This document shows, in pieces, positions 17,056-26,013 of a DNA stretch of 64,000 bases. A program made the translations under genes and the position numbers. Source of the DNA: Herbiconiux moechotypicola. GTDB taxonomy: Bacteria > Actinomycetota > Actinomycetes > Actinomycetales > Microbacteriaceae. Positions within the stretch are counted from its first letter, which is position 1. Each line of letters opens with the position of its first letter. Location of the stretch: the NCBI RefSeq assembly GCF_024979255.1, contig NZ_JANLCN010000003.1, forward strand, positions 248,001 through 312,000, written 5' to 3'. The notes under the pieces are model-generated. The model saw only the letters and a list, made by a program, of their open reading frames with translations, did not search any database and was not told the DNA's origin.

Positions 17056-18018
17056 ATGAACGACGAGTCCCTGCTGTCCATGGCCTATCGCGGCCGCCCG
17101 TCGACCGTGGCCGAGCTCGCGACGCTCTCGCACCTCCCGCTCGACGAGGTGGAGGCGATCGTCGCCAGACTCCGAGACCGCGGCAGACTCGGTGGCCACG
17201 GCGCCGACCTCACCTACACCGCGCCCGCCGACTGGGCGGCCGAAACCGTCGCGGCGCACGCCGCCGAGCTCCGCCACAGCGCGCGCGACCTGCTGGGCGA
17301 GATCGAGCGGATCGTGGCCGAGCTGCCCGGGATGATCGGGCACTGGTCGATCGGCGAGACCTCCGCCGATCCGATGCCCGTCGTCACCCGCCACGGGCCG
17401 CGGGCCGCCGAAGACGTCTGGTACGAGCTCGGGCAGCGCGACACGGGAACCTTGGAGGCCGTGCTCCCCGACATCACCCGCTTCCTCTCGAGCCCCGCCG
17501 AGCGGGTGGAGCGTTTCTCGACCGCGTTCCGCCGCAAGGACGCGGTGCGCGTCGTGCTCTCCACCCCCGCGGCGGCCGATCCCGCCCTGCAGCAGCTCCT
17601 CACCGCCTTCACGGCGGCCGGGATGGAGTACCGCTTTCTCGACGATCCCCCGAGCTGGTTCTGGGTCGACGGCGACCAGCTCGCCGTGCCGTACGAGTGG
17701 GGCGAGGGCCGCCCCACGAGCGTGGTGAGCGTGCGCAACACGGCCCTGGCCACACTGGCCTCCGCGTACTTCGCCACGCTGTGGCATTCAGCGGCCCCAG
17801 CAGTGCCGGCCTCCGCATCCGCGCAGCCCTGGACACCGCTGCTCACCCTGATGCGCAAGGGCATCACCCTCGAGACCGCGTCCCGGATGATCGGGGTGAA
17901 CCCCCGCACCGGTCGCCGCCGGATCGCCCAGGCGATGACGCACTACGGCGTCTCCACCCTGTTCGCGCTCGGAGTGGCCTGGGCCGCGGACGCCGACGCC
18001 GCCGCAGACCCCGAATGA
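17056..18018 (+). CDS. TrmB/LuxR-like transcriptional regulator
   Basis: A protein of 320 residues. The N-terminal winged helix (RPSTVAELATLSHLPLDEVE...LRDRGRL) resembles TrmB. The middle (about 160-245) has the alternating pattern of a phospholipase-D-like sensor fold. A second HTH lies at the C-terminus (GITLETASRMIGVNPRTGRR) in LuxR style. ATG 17056 was preferred over ATG 17029 because the latter lies in the palindrome. No Shine-Dalgarno is clear for either. It probably regulates itself and the divergent hydrolase. Confidence 0.7.
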   Translation: MNDESLLSMAYRGRPSTVAELATLSHLPLDEVEAIVARLRDRGRLGGHGADLTYTAPADWAAETVAAHAAELRHSARDLLGEIERIVAELPGMIGHWSIGETSADPMPVVTRHGPRAAEDVWYELGQRDTGTLEAVLPDITRFLSSPAERVERFSTAFRRKDAVRVVLSTPAAADPALQQLLTAFTAAGMEYRFLDDPPSWFWVDGDQLAVPYEWGEGRPTSVVSVRNTALATLASAYFATLWHSAAPAVPASASAQPWTPLLTLMRKGITLETASRMIGVNPRTGRRRIAQAMTHYGVSTLFALGVAWAADADAAADPE

Positions 18019-18033
18019 CCACGATGCGCCGGG

Positions 18034-18906
18034 CTACCGGCCTGCCAGGTGTGGAGACACGACCGTGTCGAACGCCTCGGCGGTGCGCCGCACCGCCTCG
18101 ACAGGGTCGGCCGACCACACCTCGGCGTTGAAGATCTCGACTTCGATGTCCCGGTCGTAGCCCGTCGCCTCGACGGCGCGGGTGAGCAGCGCGAAATCGA
18201 TCACGCCGTCGCCGGGCTGGTGACGGCTGAGCAGCACGTCGGCGGGGAGCGGGGTCTTCCAGTCGCACACCTGATAGCTCGCGATGCGGCCCTCCTGCCC
18301 CGCCGCGGCGATCGACGTCAGCACGTCGGGGTCCCAGAACACGTGGAAGGTGTCCACCACGACCCCGACCGCGGAGGGATCGAAGTCGGCGGCGATGCCG
18401 AGCGCCTGGGCGAGGGTCGAGACGACACAGCGATCGGTCGCGAACATCGGATGCAGCGGCTCGATGGCCAGCGTCACACCGGCCACGGCCGCATCCGGCA
18501 CCAGCTCACCGATCGCGTCGCGCACCCGTTCGCGCGCACCCGCCAGGTCCTGCGACCCCTCGGGCAGTCCGCCCGCCACGAGCACGAGTACCGCCGTGGA
18601 GCCCGGTGCTCCGGCGGCCGCGAGAGTCGCGGTCTCCTCGATCGCGACGCGGTTGTCGTCGAGGGAGGCTCGGCGCTCCGGGCCCTCGGGCATCGTGAAG
18701 AACCCCGACCGGCAGTGGGTGGTGACGCGCAGGCCCGAGTCGGTGAGCATCCGTGCCGCGGTGTCGAGGCCGACTTCCTGCACGGGCTCGCGCCACAGCC
18801 CGATCGCCTCGAGCCCCGCATCCGCCGTGACGCGCAGGGCCGTTGCGAGGTCGGCGTGCTTGATGGTGGCCTGGTTGAGGGAGAGTCGCGGGTGGGGTGT
18901 GGTCAC
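18034..18906 (-). CDS. Sugar phosphate isomerase/epimerase-like TIM-barrel protein
   Basis: A protein of 290 residues with xylose-isomerase-like TIM barrel features: TLAIEPLHPMF, VVVDTFHVFWDP and VEVEIFNAEVW contain the Glu, Asp/His and Glu metal ligands of this fold. GTG 18906 overlaps the stop of the DUF993 gene (GTGA), so it is the last gene of the polysaccharide operon. Together with the oxidoreductase and DUF993 protein it probably isomerises or epimerises an oxidised sugar; the exact reaction is unknown. Confidence 0.78.
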   Translation of the reverse strand: MTTPHPRLSLNQATIKHADLATALRVTADAGLEAIGLWREPVQEVGLDTAARMLTDSGLRVTTHCRSGFFTMPEGPERRASLDDNRVAIEETATLAAAGAPGSTAVLVLVAGGLPEGSQDLAGARERVRDAIGELVPDAAVAGVTLAIEPLHPMFATDRCVVSTLAQALGIAADFDPSAVGVVVDTFHVFWDPDVLTSIAAAGQEGRIASYQVCDWKTPLPADVLLSRHQPGDGVIDFALLTRAVEATGYDRDIEVEIFNAEVWSADPVEAVRRTAEAFDTVVSPHLAGR

Positions 18907-20102
18907 GAGCGGGCCCCCGCCAGTGGCCGCAGGCCGTTCAGGGCGAGCATCCCGTGCCATCTCTCGGCGGCGAGTTCGGGCTGCTCGAGAGCGTGCGCCG
19001 TGTTCGCGAGTTCGATGATGCGGCTCAGGTGGGGCAGGTCTCGGGCGGAGTGCAGTCCGCCGACCATCTGGAACGCGGGTTGGTGGCCGTTGAGCCAGGC
19101 CAGGAAGGCGACGCCGGTCTTGTAGTAGAAGGTCGGTGCCGCGAACACCTGGCGTGAGAGCGCCTCGGTGGGGCCGAGGATGCGGGCGTAGCCCTCGGGG
19201 TCGCCGGCGTCGAGCGCCTGGATGGCTGCGGAGGCGACCGGGGTGATGGCCGCGAAGGCGCCGAGGAGCGCATCCGAGTGCCCGGGGCCGGATCCGGTGC
19301 CGGTTCCGAGGGAGTCGCCGCCGATGAGGTCGACGTAGTTGAAGTCGTCACCGGTGAACATGCGCACACCGTTGGGGAGGCGTTCGCGCACCCAGATCTC
19401 GGCATCGGCGTCGAGGAGGCTCATCTTGACGCCCGCGACGGCGTCGACGTTCTCGGCGATGATCTGCAGCAGCACGGTGGCAGCCTCACGCCAGTCGGCC
19501 GAGCCGAAGTAGCCGGCCAGCGACGGGTCGAACGCGGTGCCGAGCCAGTGCAGCACGACCGGGGTCGATGCGGAGCCGAGCACGCGGCGATAGACGCGAT
19601 GGTAGTCGTCTGCGGTCGTGGCCGTGCGAGCGAGATGACGGCTGGCCATCAGCACCGGCCCCGCGCCCTGCTCTTCGGTGAAGTGCAGCTGCTCGAGGTA
19701 GGCGTTCTCGATGACGCTGAGCGACACCGAGACCTCCTCGAGGTGGTCGGTGTTGACGCCCACCACGACCGAGCCGCCCTCCTCGCGAGCGAGCTGCGCC
19801 GACCGGGTGATGAGTTCGCGAGTGGCGGCCGCATCCAGGCCCATGTTTCGTTGGGCGGTGTCCATCGCGTCGGCGACGCCGAGACCCCAGGAGTACACCT
19901 GACGGCGGAACGCGAGGGTCGCGTCCCAGTCGATCTCGGCGGGGGAACCGGGGGTGTTGTCCGCCCAGGTGACCGGCACCACATGAGCCGCAGCGTACGC
20001 CACGCGCGATCGCAGCGGGCCGGCCGGTTTCGCGTAGTCCGGCGCCTCGAGCAGCTCCGCGGTCGTGAGGGCGCCGTCGGCGCCGAGAAGAGTGAGTGTC
20101 AT
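18903..20102 (-). CDS. DUF993 family protein (dihydrodipicolinate synthase-like)
   Basis: A protein of 399 residues. Length and segments such as SRVAYAAAHVVP, NTPGSPAEIDWDATLAFRR, WLGTAFDPSLAGYFGS and FYYKTGVAFLAWLNGHQP are characteristic of DUF993, which is annotated as distantly related to DHDPS/NAL aldolases. It lies three bases after the oxidoreductase gene and overlaps the isomerase. The trio is often found together in Actinobacteria. An aldol or retro-aldol step on a keto-sugar acid is a reasonable guess, not shown. Confidence 0.8.
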   Translation of the reverse strand: MTLTLLGADGALTTAELLEAPDYAKPAGPLRSRVAYAAAHVVPVTWADNTPGSPAEIDWDATLAFRRQVYSWGLGVADAMDTAQRNMGLDAAATRELITRSAQLAREEGGSVVVGVNTDHLEEVSVSLSVIENAYLEQLHFTEEQGAGPVLMASRHLARTATTADDYHRVYRRVLGSASTPVVLHWLGTAFDPSLAGYFGSADWREAATVLLQIIAENVDAVAGVKMSLLDADAEIWVRERLPNGVRMFTGDDFNYVDLIGGDSLGTGTGSGPGHSDALLGAFAAITPVASAAIQALDAGDPEGYARILGPTEALSRQVFAAPTFYYKTGVAFLAWLNGHQPAFQMVGGLHSARDLPHLSRIIELANTAHALEQPELAAERWHGMLALNGLRPLAGARS

Positions 20103-20105
20103 GGC

Positions 20106-21260
20106 TCAGTCCAGGGCGAGGGGGTCGAGTGCGATCTTGCGGCCCTCGCGGCTGGACCGGAGCCCCGCCTCGGCGAGCAGCACCCCGCGCGCGCCGGCGA
20201 GCAGGTCGAACTCGTACGGGGTGCCGAGCACGTACGAGGTGAGGAACTCCTCCCACTGCTGCCGGAACCCGTTGACGAACACGTCGTTCGTGGGCACCCC
20301 GGCCCAGTCGGCGTCGTAGTCGTGCGCGTCTTCGAGGTCGGGGTTCCAGACCGGCTTCGGCGTGGCGTTGCGGTGCTGGATCTTCGCCCCGAACAACCCC
20401 ACCACCGCCGAACCGTGCGTGCCGTCGACCTGGAACTCGACCAGTTCGTCGCGATCCACCCGCACCGTCCACGACGAGTTGATCTGCGCCACGACCCCGC
20501 CCTCGAGCTCGAATACCCCGTACGCGGCGTCCTCCGCGGTCGCGGTGTAGTGCTCGCCCCGCTCGTCCCACCGGTCCTGGATGTGCACGGCGGCCTGGGC
20601 GTAGACGGTCCGCACCGCCCCGAACAGGTTCTCGAGCACGTAGTTCCAGTGCGGGAACATGTCCACGATGATGCCCCCGCCGTCCTCCGCCCGGTAATTC
20701 CAGCTGGGCCGCTGGGCAGGCTGCCAATCGCCCTCGAACACCCAGTACCCGAACTCGCCCCGCACCGACAGGATGCGGCCGAAGAACCCCGAGTCGATCA
20801 GCCTCTTCAGTTTCTGCAGACCCGGCAGGTAGAGCTTGTCGTGCACCACTCCGGTCTTCACCCGCGCCGCCGCCGCGAGCCGGGCGAGCTCGAGCGCCTC
20901 CTCGACCGACTCCGCTGTGGGCTTCTCGGTGTAGATCGTCTTGGCCGCCGCGATCGCCTTCCGCAGAGCGGATGCGCGGGCCTTCGTCACGAGGAAATCG
21001 GCATAGATCTCCCACCGCGGGTCCGCCAGCGCCGCATCCAGATCGGTCGTGAAGTCCTCGATCCCGTGCCGCTCAGCGAGCTCGGCGAGCTTCGCCTCAC
21101 TGCGACCCACGAGCAGCGGCCGCACCGTGACCCTCGAACCGTCACCCAGCTCGATACCGCCCTCGTCGCGGATCGCGAGAATCGACCGCACCAGATGCTG
21201 GCGATACCCCATCCGCCCCGAAACACCGTTCATGATGATGCCGATCTCCCGCGCGCTCAC
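20106..21260 (-). CDS. Gfo/Idh/MocA family oxidoreductase
   Basis: A protein of 384 residues with an N-terminal Rossmann domain (IIMNGVSGRMGYRQHL), the family EKP motif (IYTEKPTAESVEEALEL) near residue 112 and the C-terminal substrate domain with GGGIIVDMFPHWNYVLENLFG. The family oxidises or reduces sugar hydroxyls with NAD(P). GTG 21260 overlaps the PL8 lyase stop (GTGA). Its position after the lyase suggests that it works on a sugar released from the polysaccharide. Confidence 0.88.
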   Translation of the reverse strand: MSAREIGIIMNGVSGRMGYRQHLVRSILAIRDEGGIELGDGSRVTVRPLLVGRSEAKLAELAERHGIEDFTTDLDAALADPRWEIYADFLVTKARASALRKAIAAAKTIYTEKPTAESVEEALELARLAAAARVKTGVVHDKLYLPGLQKLKRLIDSGFFGRILSVRGEFGYWVFEGDWQPAQRPSWNYRAEDGGGIIVDMFPHWNYVLENLFGAVRTVYAQAAVHIQDRWDERGEHYTATAEDAAYGVFELEGGVVAQINSSWTVRVDRDELVEFQVDGTHGSAVVGLFGAKIQHRNATPKPVWNPDLEDAHDYDADWAGVPTNDVFVNGFRQQWEEFLTSYVLGTPYEFDLLAGARGVLLAEAGLRSSREGRKIALDPLALD

Positions 21261-24200
21261 GGCTCCACCACCGCATCCAGCTGCACGAAGTCGAGCGGCA
21301 GCTTGTAGCCGAGCGAGCTCGCGTTCTTCGCCGTGGCCGTGAACCTGAACTCGTGCGATCCCGCGCTCAGGGTCACCTCGCCGAGGTCGACGTCGACCAC
21401 CTTGCCCGAGGGGCGGTACAGATCGAGGGGTGTGCCGTGATCGACCCCGTCGATCTGCAGCTGGTACGCGCCGTTGTCGCTGAACCTCATGCTGCGGAGC
21501 GTCAGCTGATACGTGCCCGCTGTCGCGACCGGCACCGTGTACTCGATGTGCTCTCCGGTGCCGTAGGCGTTGAAGATGCGATACGAACCGCCGCTGGCGT
21601 CGACGTTGGTCTTGACGACTCCCGTACTCGCCGTCAAGGACTCGGCTTCGAAACGGGTGCTCGTGCCGGCGGTCGTCGCGCTCGCCGGCGCGCTGGGTGC
21701 GGAGAGCTGGGGAACGGCGTCGGATGCCCGCACCGTGTAGACGTAGCTCGTCGACGGGGTCAGACCGGTGTCGCTGAACGACGTCGTCGTCGAGGTGCCG
21801 ATCGCGGTGCCGTCGCGGTAGACGGTGTAGCCGGTCACGCCCACGTCGTCGGTCGAGGCCGTCCAGCTCAGGTCGATCTGCGTGGTCGAGACCGCGGTGG
21901 CCGCGAGACCGGTCGGCGCCGTCGGCGGCTCGGTGTCACCTCCTCCCCCGGTCGCCTCGATCAGGCTGAGGGAGTCGAGCATCAGCTTGTAGCCCGAGGC
22001 GCTCGCGTTCTTGCCCGTCACCGTCAGCCGCACGAGGTGGCTCCCCGGGGTGGTGAAGGTGTGGGAGCCCAGGGTGACGTCTCGTCGCGACTCGGAGGTG
22101 CTCCAGAAGAGATCCTGTGCCGCGCCGGCGGTCACCCCGTCGACCGACAGCTGGTAGCTGCCGTTGTTGCCCGCCTTGAGCACGCGGGCCACGACGTCAT
22201 AGCTGCCGGGCTGTGTCACGTCGAGACTGAACTCCACGTAGTCCCCCACCGCGTTGTGGTTGAGTCCGGCCTTCTTGCCGCCGCTCGCCGTCGCGTCGGT
22301 GTACACCGACACCGAGTCGGTCTGGAGGTTGATCGGCAGGGTCTCGGCCTCGTAGGGGTTCGGGATCGCGATCGGGGCCGGGTTCGGCGCCGCGGTGCCG
22401 GTGAGGGAGAACTTCACGCCGAAGGTCTTTCCGCGCGCACCGTTCACGTCGACCTTGAGCTTCACGGTCGGGTGGTACTGGATGACCGTGACTCCCGGGT
22501 CCTTCGAGATCAGTCCGGTCGCGCTCGTGTCGACCGTGAGGTAGATCGTGCCGACGTTCTTCTGGGTGGGGTCCGACACCGAGAGCTCGAGCTCACCGGC
22601 GGTCTCCTTCATCATGACCGCCGCCTTCCTGTCCGACGTGACCGGACCGGCCGTGGTCGGCTCGTCCTTCCAGAAGGTCATCCCGGTCACGTTCAGGGCG
22701 TTGTCCTTCACCGCCTGCACGGAGTCGGAGTTCTCCAGGATGCTGATGTCGGGCGCCGCCGCGTAGGCGTCCACCTGCGAGCTGGTCTTGTTCGGCAGCA
22801 GCACGTAGGAGTACGACTCTCCGGCGGGGTTCGTCCCGTGATCGAGCGCGAGACTCAGGTAGTTCCTCGTGCGCGGAGTCGTGTCGTCCCAGGCCGAGGA
22901 GGAGTTCAACTGCTTCCAGGTGCCCGTGCGGGCCTCGCGCAGTCCCTTCACGGTCGCGCCTTCCGGAAAGTAGTAGCCGATGTCCGAGCCCGGCACCGAG
23001 CCCGCCAGGTGCAGGGAGCTCGCGCCGGTGATCGTGTCCGACCATCCGAGGGTGGTCGGCGCAGCCGTGCCGTCGACGGTGAGCACGTTGTCACCCGCGG
23101 CGTCGAGCTTGCGGTTCTCGACGACCGTCTCCACGGCGATGCCGTCGGTGCTCGTGATGCCGGCGCCGAGGGCCACGACCTCGTCGTCGAACAGGAACCA
23201 CGACTTCTTGGCCTCGAGACTCCGCCCCACCGGGTGGAGATCCATACCGGTGACGCCGTACTGGCCGAGCAGTTCCGCACCGCCGACCCACGACCGGTCG
23301 GAGCGGGCGTTCGCCGCCTGGGTCGTGTTCTTCAGCACGGTCGTCCCCGGCAGCCGGTAGCTGTCGACGGTCGGCCAGAAGTCGTCGTTGAACTGGCTGA
23401 GATCGTCGTTGTACAGGTACGTCATGCCCTCGCCCGTGTGCCAGCCCTTGTTGTTCTCGGCGTTGATCGCCTCGTAGTTGCCGATGCGGCTCGACGACAT
23501 GCTGATGCCGAAGCCGAATCCGGGCCGGAGGTGCACCGCACGGTCCATCGCCGCGAACTGCCGGTAGCCGGTCAGCTCAGCGCGCGGCGTGACCGAGGGG
23601 TCGTCGAGGATCTCCTGCGCCGCGATGATCTGGGAGATCGGCACCTGGGTGAGGAAGGTCTTGTCGGCGTCGAGCTGCAACCAGTACAGGATCATCGCCC
23701 GGAACGCCTCCGCGTCGGCGGACGGCGCCACCTCGGCCAACCGGATGATGGCGCCCATCACGTGCACGGCGACGTCGAGGTCCTGCGCTCCGAACCGGCT
23801 GATCTCCCGGCCCCGCACCATGTCCATGAGATTCCCCTTGTAGAGCAGGGGCTCGAAGGAGTCGTAGACCCATGAGAACACGTTGGCCACGTCCGGATCG
23901 GTCACGTCCCAGGTGGAGCCGTGCAGGAGGAAGAGCAGATCGGCGATCCCCTCGAGCAGCGAGACGCCGTAGCCGCCGTTGTAGGCGTAGAAGGAGTGCT
24001 GCACGAAGGAGCCATCGACCGAGAAACCGTCCCCCGCGGTCACGTAAGGGAACAGGTCGCCGGTCCCGTCCCGCCCGGCGGCGATCCGGACGGAGTCCTT
24101 GGCGTTGATGCCCGAGAGCACGATCACCTGGCTCTCCCAGAGCCGGTTGGCTCCGCTCATCGTCACACTCGGCTGGGCGTAGGCGACGGCGGCCATGTAG

Positions 24201-24793
24201 GCCGCGACCTGGGTGGGCGTGAGCTCGTCGTAGATCAGGGCGACGATGTCGTTCAGGGCCAGTGGGGCGCCGATCTGCCAGTGCCACCAGTTCTGGTACA
24301 TCGTGACGCCGTCGTAGAACCGGGTGCTGTTCATCCAGTCGAGCGCGTCGATCAGATCGGTCCTCAGCTGCACGTCGCCTTCGAGGTCCGACCCGTGCGT
24401 GGCGTAGGCGAGCGCCATCTCCTTCAGGTGCTCGTAGGTGCGCGTCACGCTCGCGGAGTCGTTGCCGAACGGGGAATCGGCCCACAGTCGCACGCGTCCC
24501 GCGGTCTTGTCCATGGTGTCCCACGAGAGCTGCGCGGCGTCGGTGATCTCCGTGATCCTCGCCGCGATGTCGGGATCGGTCGGGTCGTAAGCCGCGCCCC
24601 CGGTCAGCATCGTCGCGTATCTCTCCCTGAGCTCGTCGAACTCGTCCGGGGTTTCGACCACCCGCACCCCACCGGTGGGCGTGCCCGGTGCGGCATCGGC
24701 TCGCGCCCCGAGGGGAGCGAGAAGCAGTGCGGTCGTGAGCATCGCCACGGCGGCCGCGCCGCCGGCGGCTCGTGTCATCGAGATCCTGAACAT
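21257..24793 (-). CDS. Secreted polysaccharide lyase family 8, probable xanthan lyase
   Basis: A protein of 1178 residues with a Sec signal (cleavage near residue 34). The PL8 catalytic set is visible: Asn216 in SGANR, His266 in FVQH and Tyr275 in GGYG. The spacings of 50 and 9 equal those of pneumococcal hyaluronate lyase. NWW at 168-170 is the aromatic patch. After the lyase body come a CBM6/35-like module (about 815-950), a fibronectin type III domain (about 955-1043) and a second CBM-like module (about 1048-1178). ATG 24793 follows AAGGACG. PL8 covers hyaluronate, chondroitin and xanthan lyases; neighbouring GH9, GH38 and GH3 favour xanthan. Confidence 0.85.
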   Translation of the reverse strand: MFRISMTRAAGGAAAVAMLTTALLLAPLGARADAAPGTPTGGVRVVETPDEFDELRERYATMLTGGAAYDPTDPDIAARITEITDAAQLSWDTMDKTAGRVRLWADSPFGNDSASVTRTYEHLKEMALAYATHGSDLEGDVQLRTDLIDALDWMNSTRFYDGVTMYQNWWHWQIGAPLALNDIVALIYDELTPTQVAAYMAAVAYAQPSVTMSGANRLWESQVIVLSGINAKDSVRIAAGRDGTGDLFPYVTAGDGFSVDGSFVQHSFYAYNGGYGVSLLEGIADLLFLLHGSTWDVTDPDVANVFSWVYDSFEPLLYKGNLMDMVRGREISRFGAQDLDVAVHVMGAIIRLAEVAPSADAEAFRAMILYWLQLDADKTFLTQVPISQIIAAQEILDDPSVTPRAELTGYRQFAAMDRAVHLRPGFGFGISMSSSRIGNYEAINAENNKGWHTGEGMTYLYNDDLSQFNDDFWPTVDSYRLPGTTVLKNTTQAANARSDRSWVGGAELLGQYGVTGMDLHPVGRSLEAKKSWFLFDDEVVALGAGITSTDGIAVETVVENRKLDAAGDNVLTVDGTAAPTTLGWSDTITGASSLHLAGSVPGSDIGYYFPEGATVKGLREARTGTWKQLNSSSAWDDTTPRTRNYLSLALDHGTNPAGESYSYVLLPNKTSSQVDAYAAAPDISILENSDSVQAVKDNALNVTGMTFWKDEPTTAGPVTSDRKAAVMMKETAGELELSVSDPTQKNVGTIYLTVDTSATGLISKDPGVTVIQYHPTVKLKVDVNGARGKTFGVKFSLTGTAAPNPAPIAIPNPYEAETLPINLQTDSVSVYTDATASGGKKAGLNHNAVGDYVEFSLDVTQPGSYDVVARVLKAGNNGSYQLSVDGVTAGAAQDLFWSTSESRRDVTLGSHTFTTPGSHLVRLTVTGKNASASGYKLMLDSLSLIEATGGGGDTEPPTAPTGLAATAVSTTQIDLSWTASTDDVGVTGYTVYRDGTAIGTSTTTSFSDTGLTPSTSYVYTVRASDAVPQLSAPSAPASATTAGTSTRFEAESLTASTGVVKTNVDASGGSYRIFNAYGTGEHIEYTVPVATAGTYQLTLRSMRFSDNGAYQLQIDGVDHGTPLDLYRPSGKVVDVDLGEVTLSAGSHEFRFTATAKNASSLGYKLPLDFVQLDAVVEP

Positions 24794-24801
24794 CGTCGTC
24801 C

Positions 24802-26013
24802 TTACCGTGTCGGTGTGTGGTGCTGAAGGGTGGATGGGGAGGCCGCCCCGTCGAGCACGGCTTCCCGGAGCGCCTGCACGACGACCCGCGAGCGATCGTC
24901 GTCGGCGAGCCGCAACCCGTTGCTGATGAAGGCGAAGCCGACTCGCGACGCGGGGTCGGCGAAGGCGAGTTGCCCTCCCAGGCCGTCGTGCCCGAACGAG
25001 CTCGCCGAGAGCATCGGGCGCCGCTCGGAGGAGAGCATGAAGCCGGCACCCCAGCGATGCCAGGGTCCGGGGGCCGGCACCGCGGGCGGCCCCTCGCTGA
25101 CCGGGCGGCACAGCTCGGCGACCACCTCGTCGCTCAGCAGACGGATGCGCTCGCCGTCGCAGACGGTCGCGCTCCACATCGTGGCGAGCGCCCTCGCGGT
25201 GCCGATGGCTCCGGCGCCCGGGATCGCCGCGTGCTGCACGACGGGGTCGTTGAAGCCCTCCCCGGGGTCCGCGAAGCGGCGGGGCAGACCGTGTCCGAGC
25301 GTCAGGGCGCGATCGGCCAAGCGTTCGAGGTCGGAGGCGCCGGAGTTGGGCGGAGTGTCGGTCCAGTAGTCGTCGAGCACGACGCTCTCCGCCACCGTGG
25401 GGAGAACGCCGGCGGGAGCGCCGAAGAACAGCGGAATCTCGAGCGGCCGCGTGATCCGGTCGGCGAGCAGCTCGCCGATGGAGCGGCCGGATGCGCGCAC
25501 GAGCACCTCCCCGACGATCCAGCCCAGGGTGAGCGCGTGGTACTGGTGGGTCGCGCCGGGCGGGAACAGAGGAGTCTCGGCCGCCAGGAGCCGTGTCATC
25601 CGGCTCCAGTCGACGACGTCGCTGCGGCGCAGTTCGGCCCGGAGCACCGGAAGCCCCGCACGATGGGCGAGCAGATCCCTCACGGTGAGACCGTCCTTGC
25701 CGGCGGCTCCGAACTCGGGCCAGTAGTGGCACGCCTTCTCGTCGAGGTCGAGCAGCCCGTCCCGCACGAGGGTGCCGGCGAGCACGGCGAGCACACCCTT
25801 GCTGCAGGAGAACAGCACGGCGAGGGATTCCCCTGTCCAGGGCCGGCCCCCTCGGGCGGTGCCGCCCCAGCGATCGATCACCGGGCATCCGTCGACCCGC
25901 ACGTGGAGTGCGGCCCCGCCCGGAGAGCTCTGCGCCACGGCATCGTCGAAGGCCGCGGCGACCCGCTCGAATCCGGGAGCGACCGTCCCGATACCTGGCG
26001 ACGGACTGGTCAT
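24802..26013 (-). CDS. Serine hydrolase, class C beta-lactamase/esterase family
   Basis: A protein of 403 residues without a signal peptide. SCSK gives the SxxK nucleophile near residue 70, HQYHALTLGW holds the Tyr of the YxN position, and FGHDGLGG replaces the KTG triad, as in family VIII carboxylesterases and EstB-like enzymes. It overlaps the GH38 stop (ATGA) and lies eight bases before the lyase start. In a xanthan-type locus an intracellular deacetylase for O-acetyl-mannose would fit; antibiotic resistance is unlikely. Substrate inferred. Confidence 0.85.
   Translation of the reverse strand: MTSPSPGIGTVAPGFERVAAAFDDAVAQSSPGGAALHVRVDGCPVIDRWGGTARGGRPWTGESLAVLFSCSKGVLAVLAGTLVRDGLLDLDEKACHYWPEFGAAGKDGLTVRDLLAHRAGLPVLRAELRRSDVVDWSRMTRLLAAETPLFPPGATHQYHALTLGWIVGEVLVRASGRSIGELLADRITRPLEIPLFFGAPAGVLPTVAESVVLDDYWTDTPPNSGASDLERLADRALTLGHGLPRRFADPGEGFNDPVVQHAAIPGAGAIGTARALATMWSATVCDGERIRLLSDEVVAELCRPVSEGPPAVPAPGPWHRWGAGFMLSSERRPMLSASSFGHDGLGGQLAFADPASRVGFAFISNGLRLADDDRSRVVVQALREAVLDGAASPSTLQHHTPTR

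Noticed and set aside
21353-23875. 840-codon plus-strand open frame antisense to the PL8 gene
   Set aside because: Its composition is that of an antisense shadow of a G+C-rich gene, with no recognisable domains. The opposite strand encodes a complete lyase.
24802-26013. Antibiotic-resistance beta-lactamase
   Set aside because: The KTG motif is replaced by HDG, there is no signal peptide, and the gene is embedded in a carbohydrate operon. An esterase-like hydrolase is more likely.
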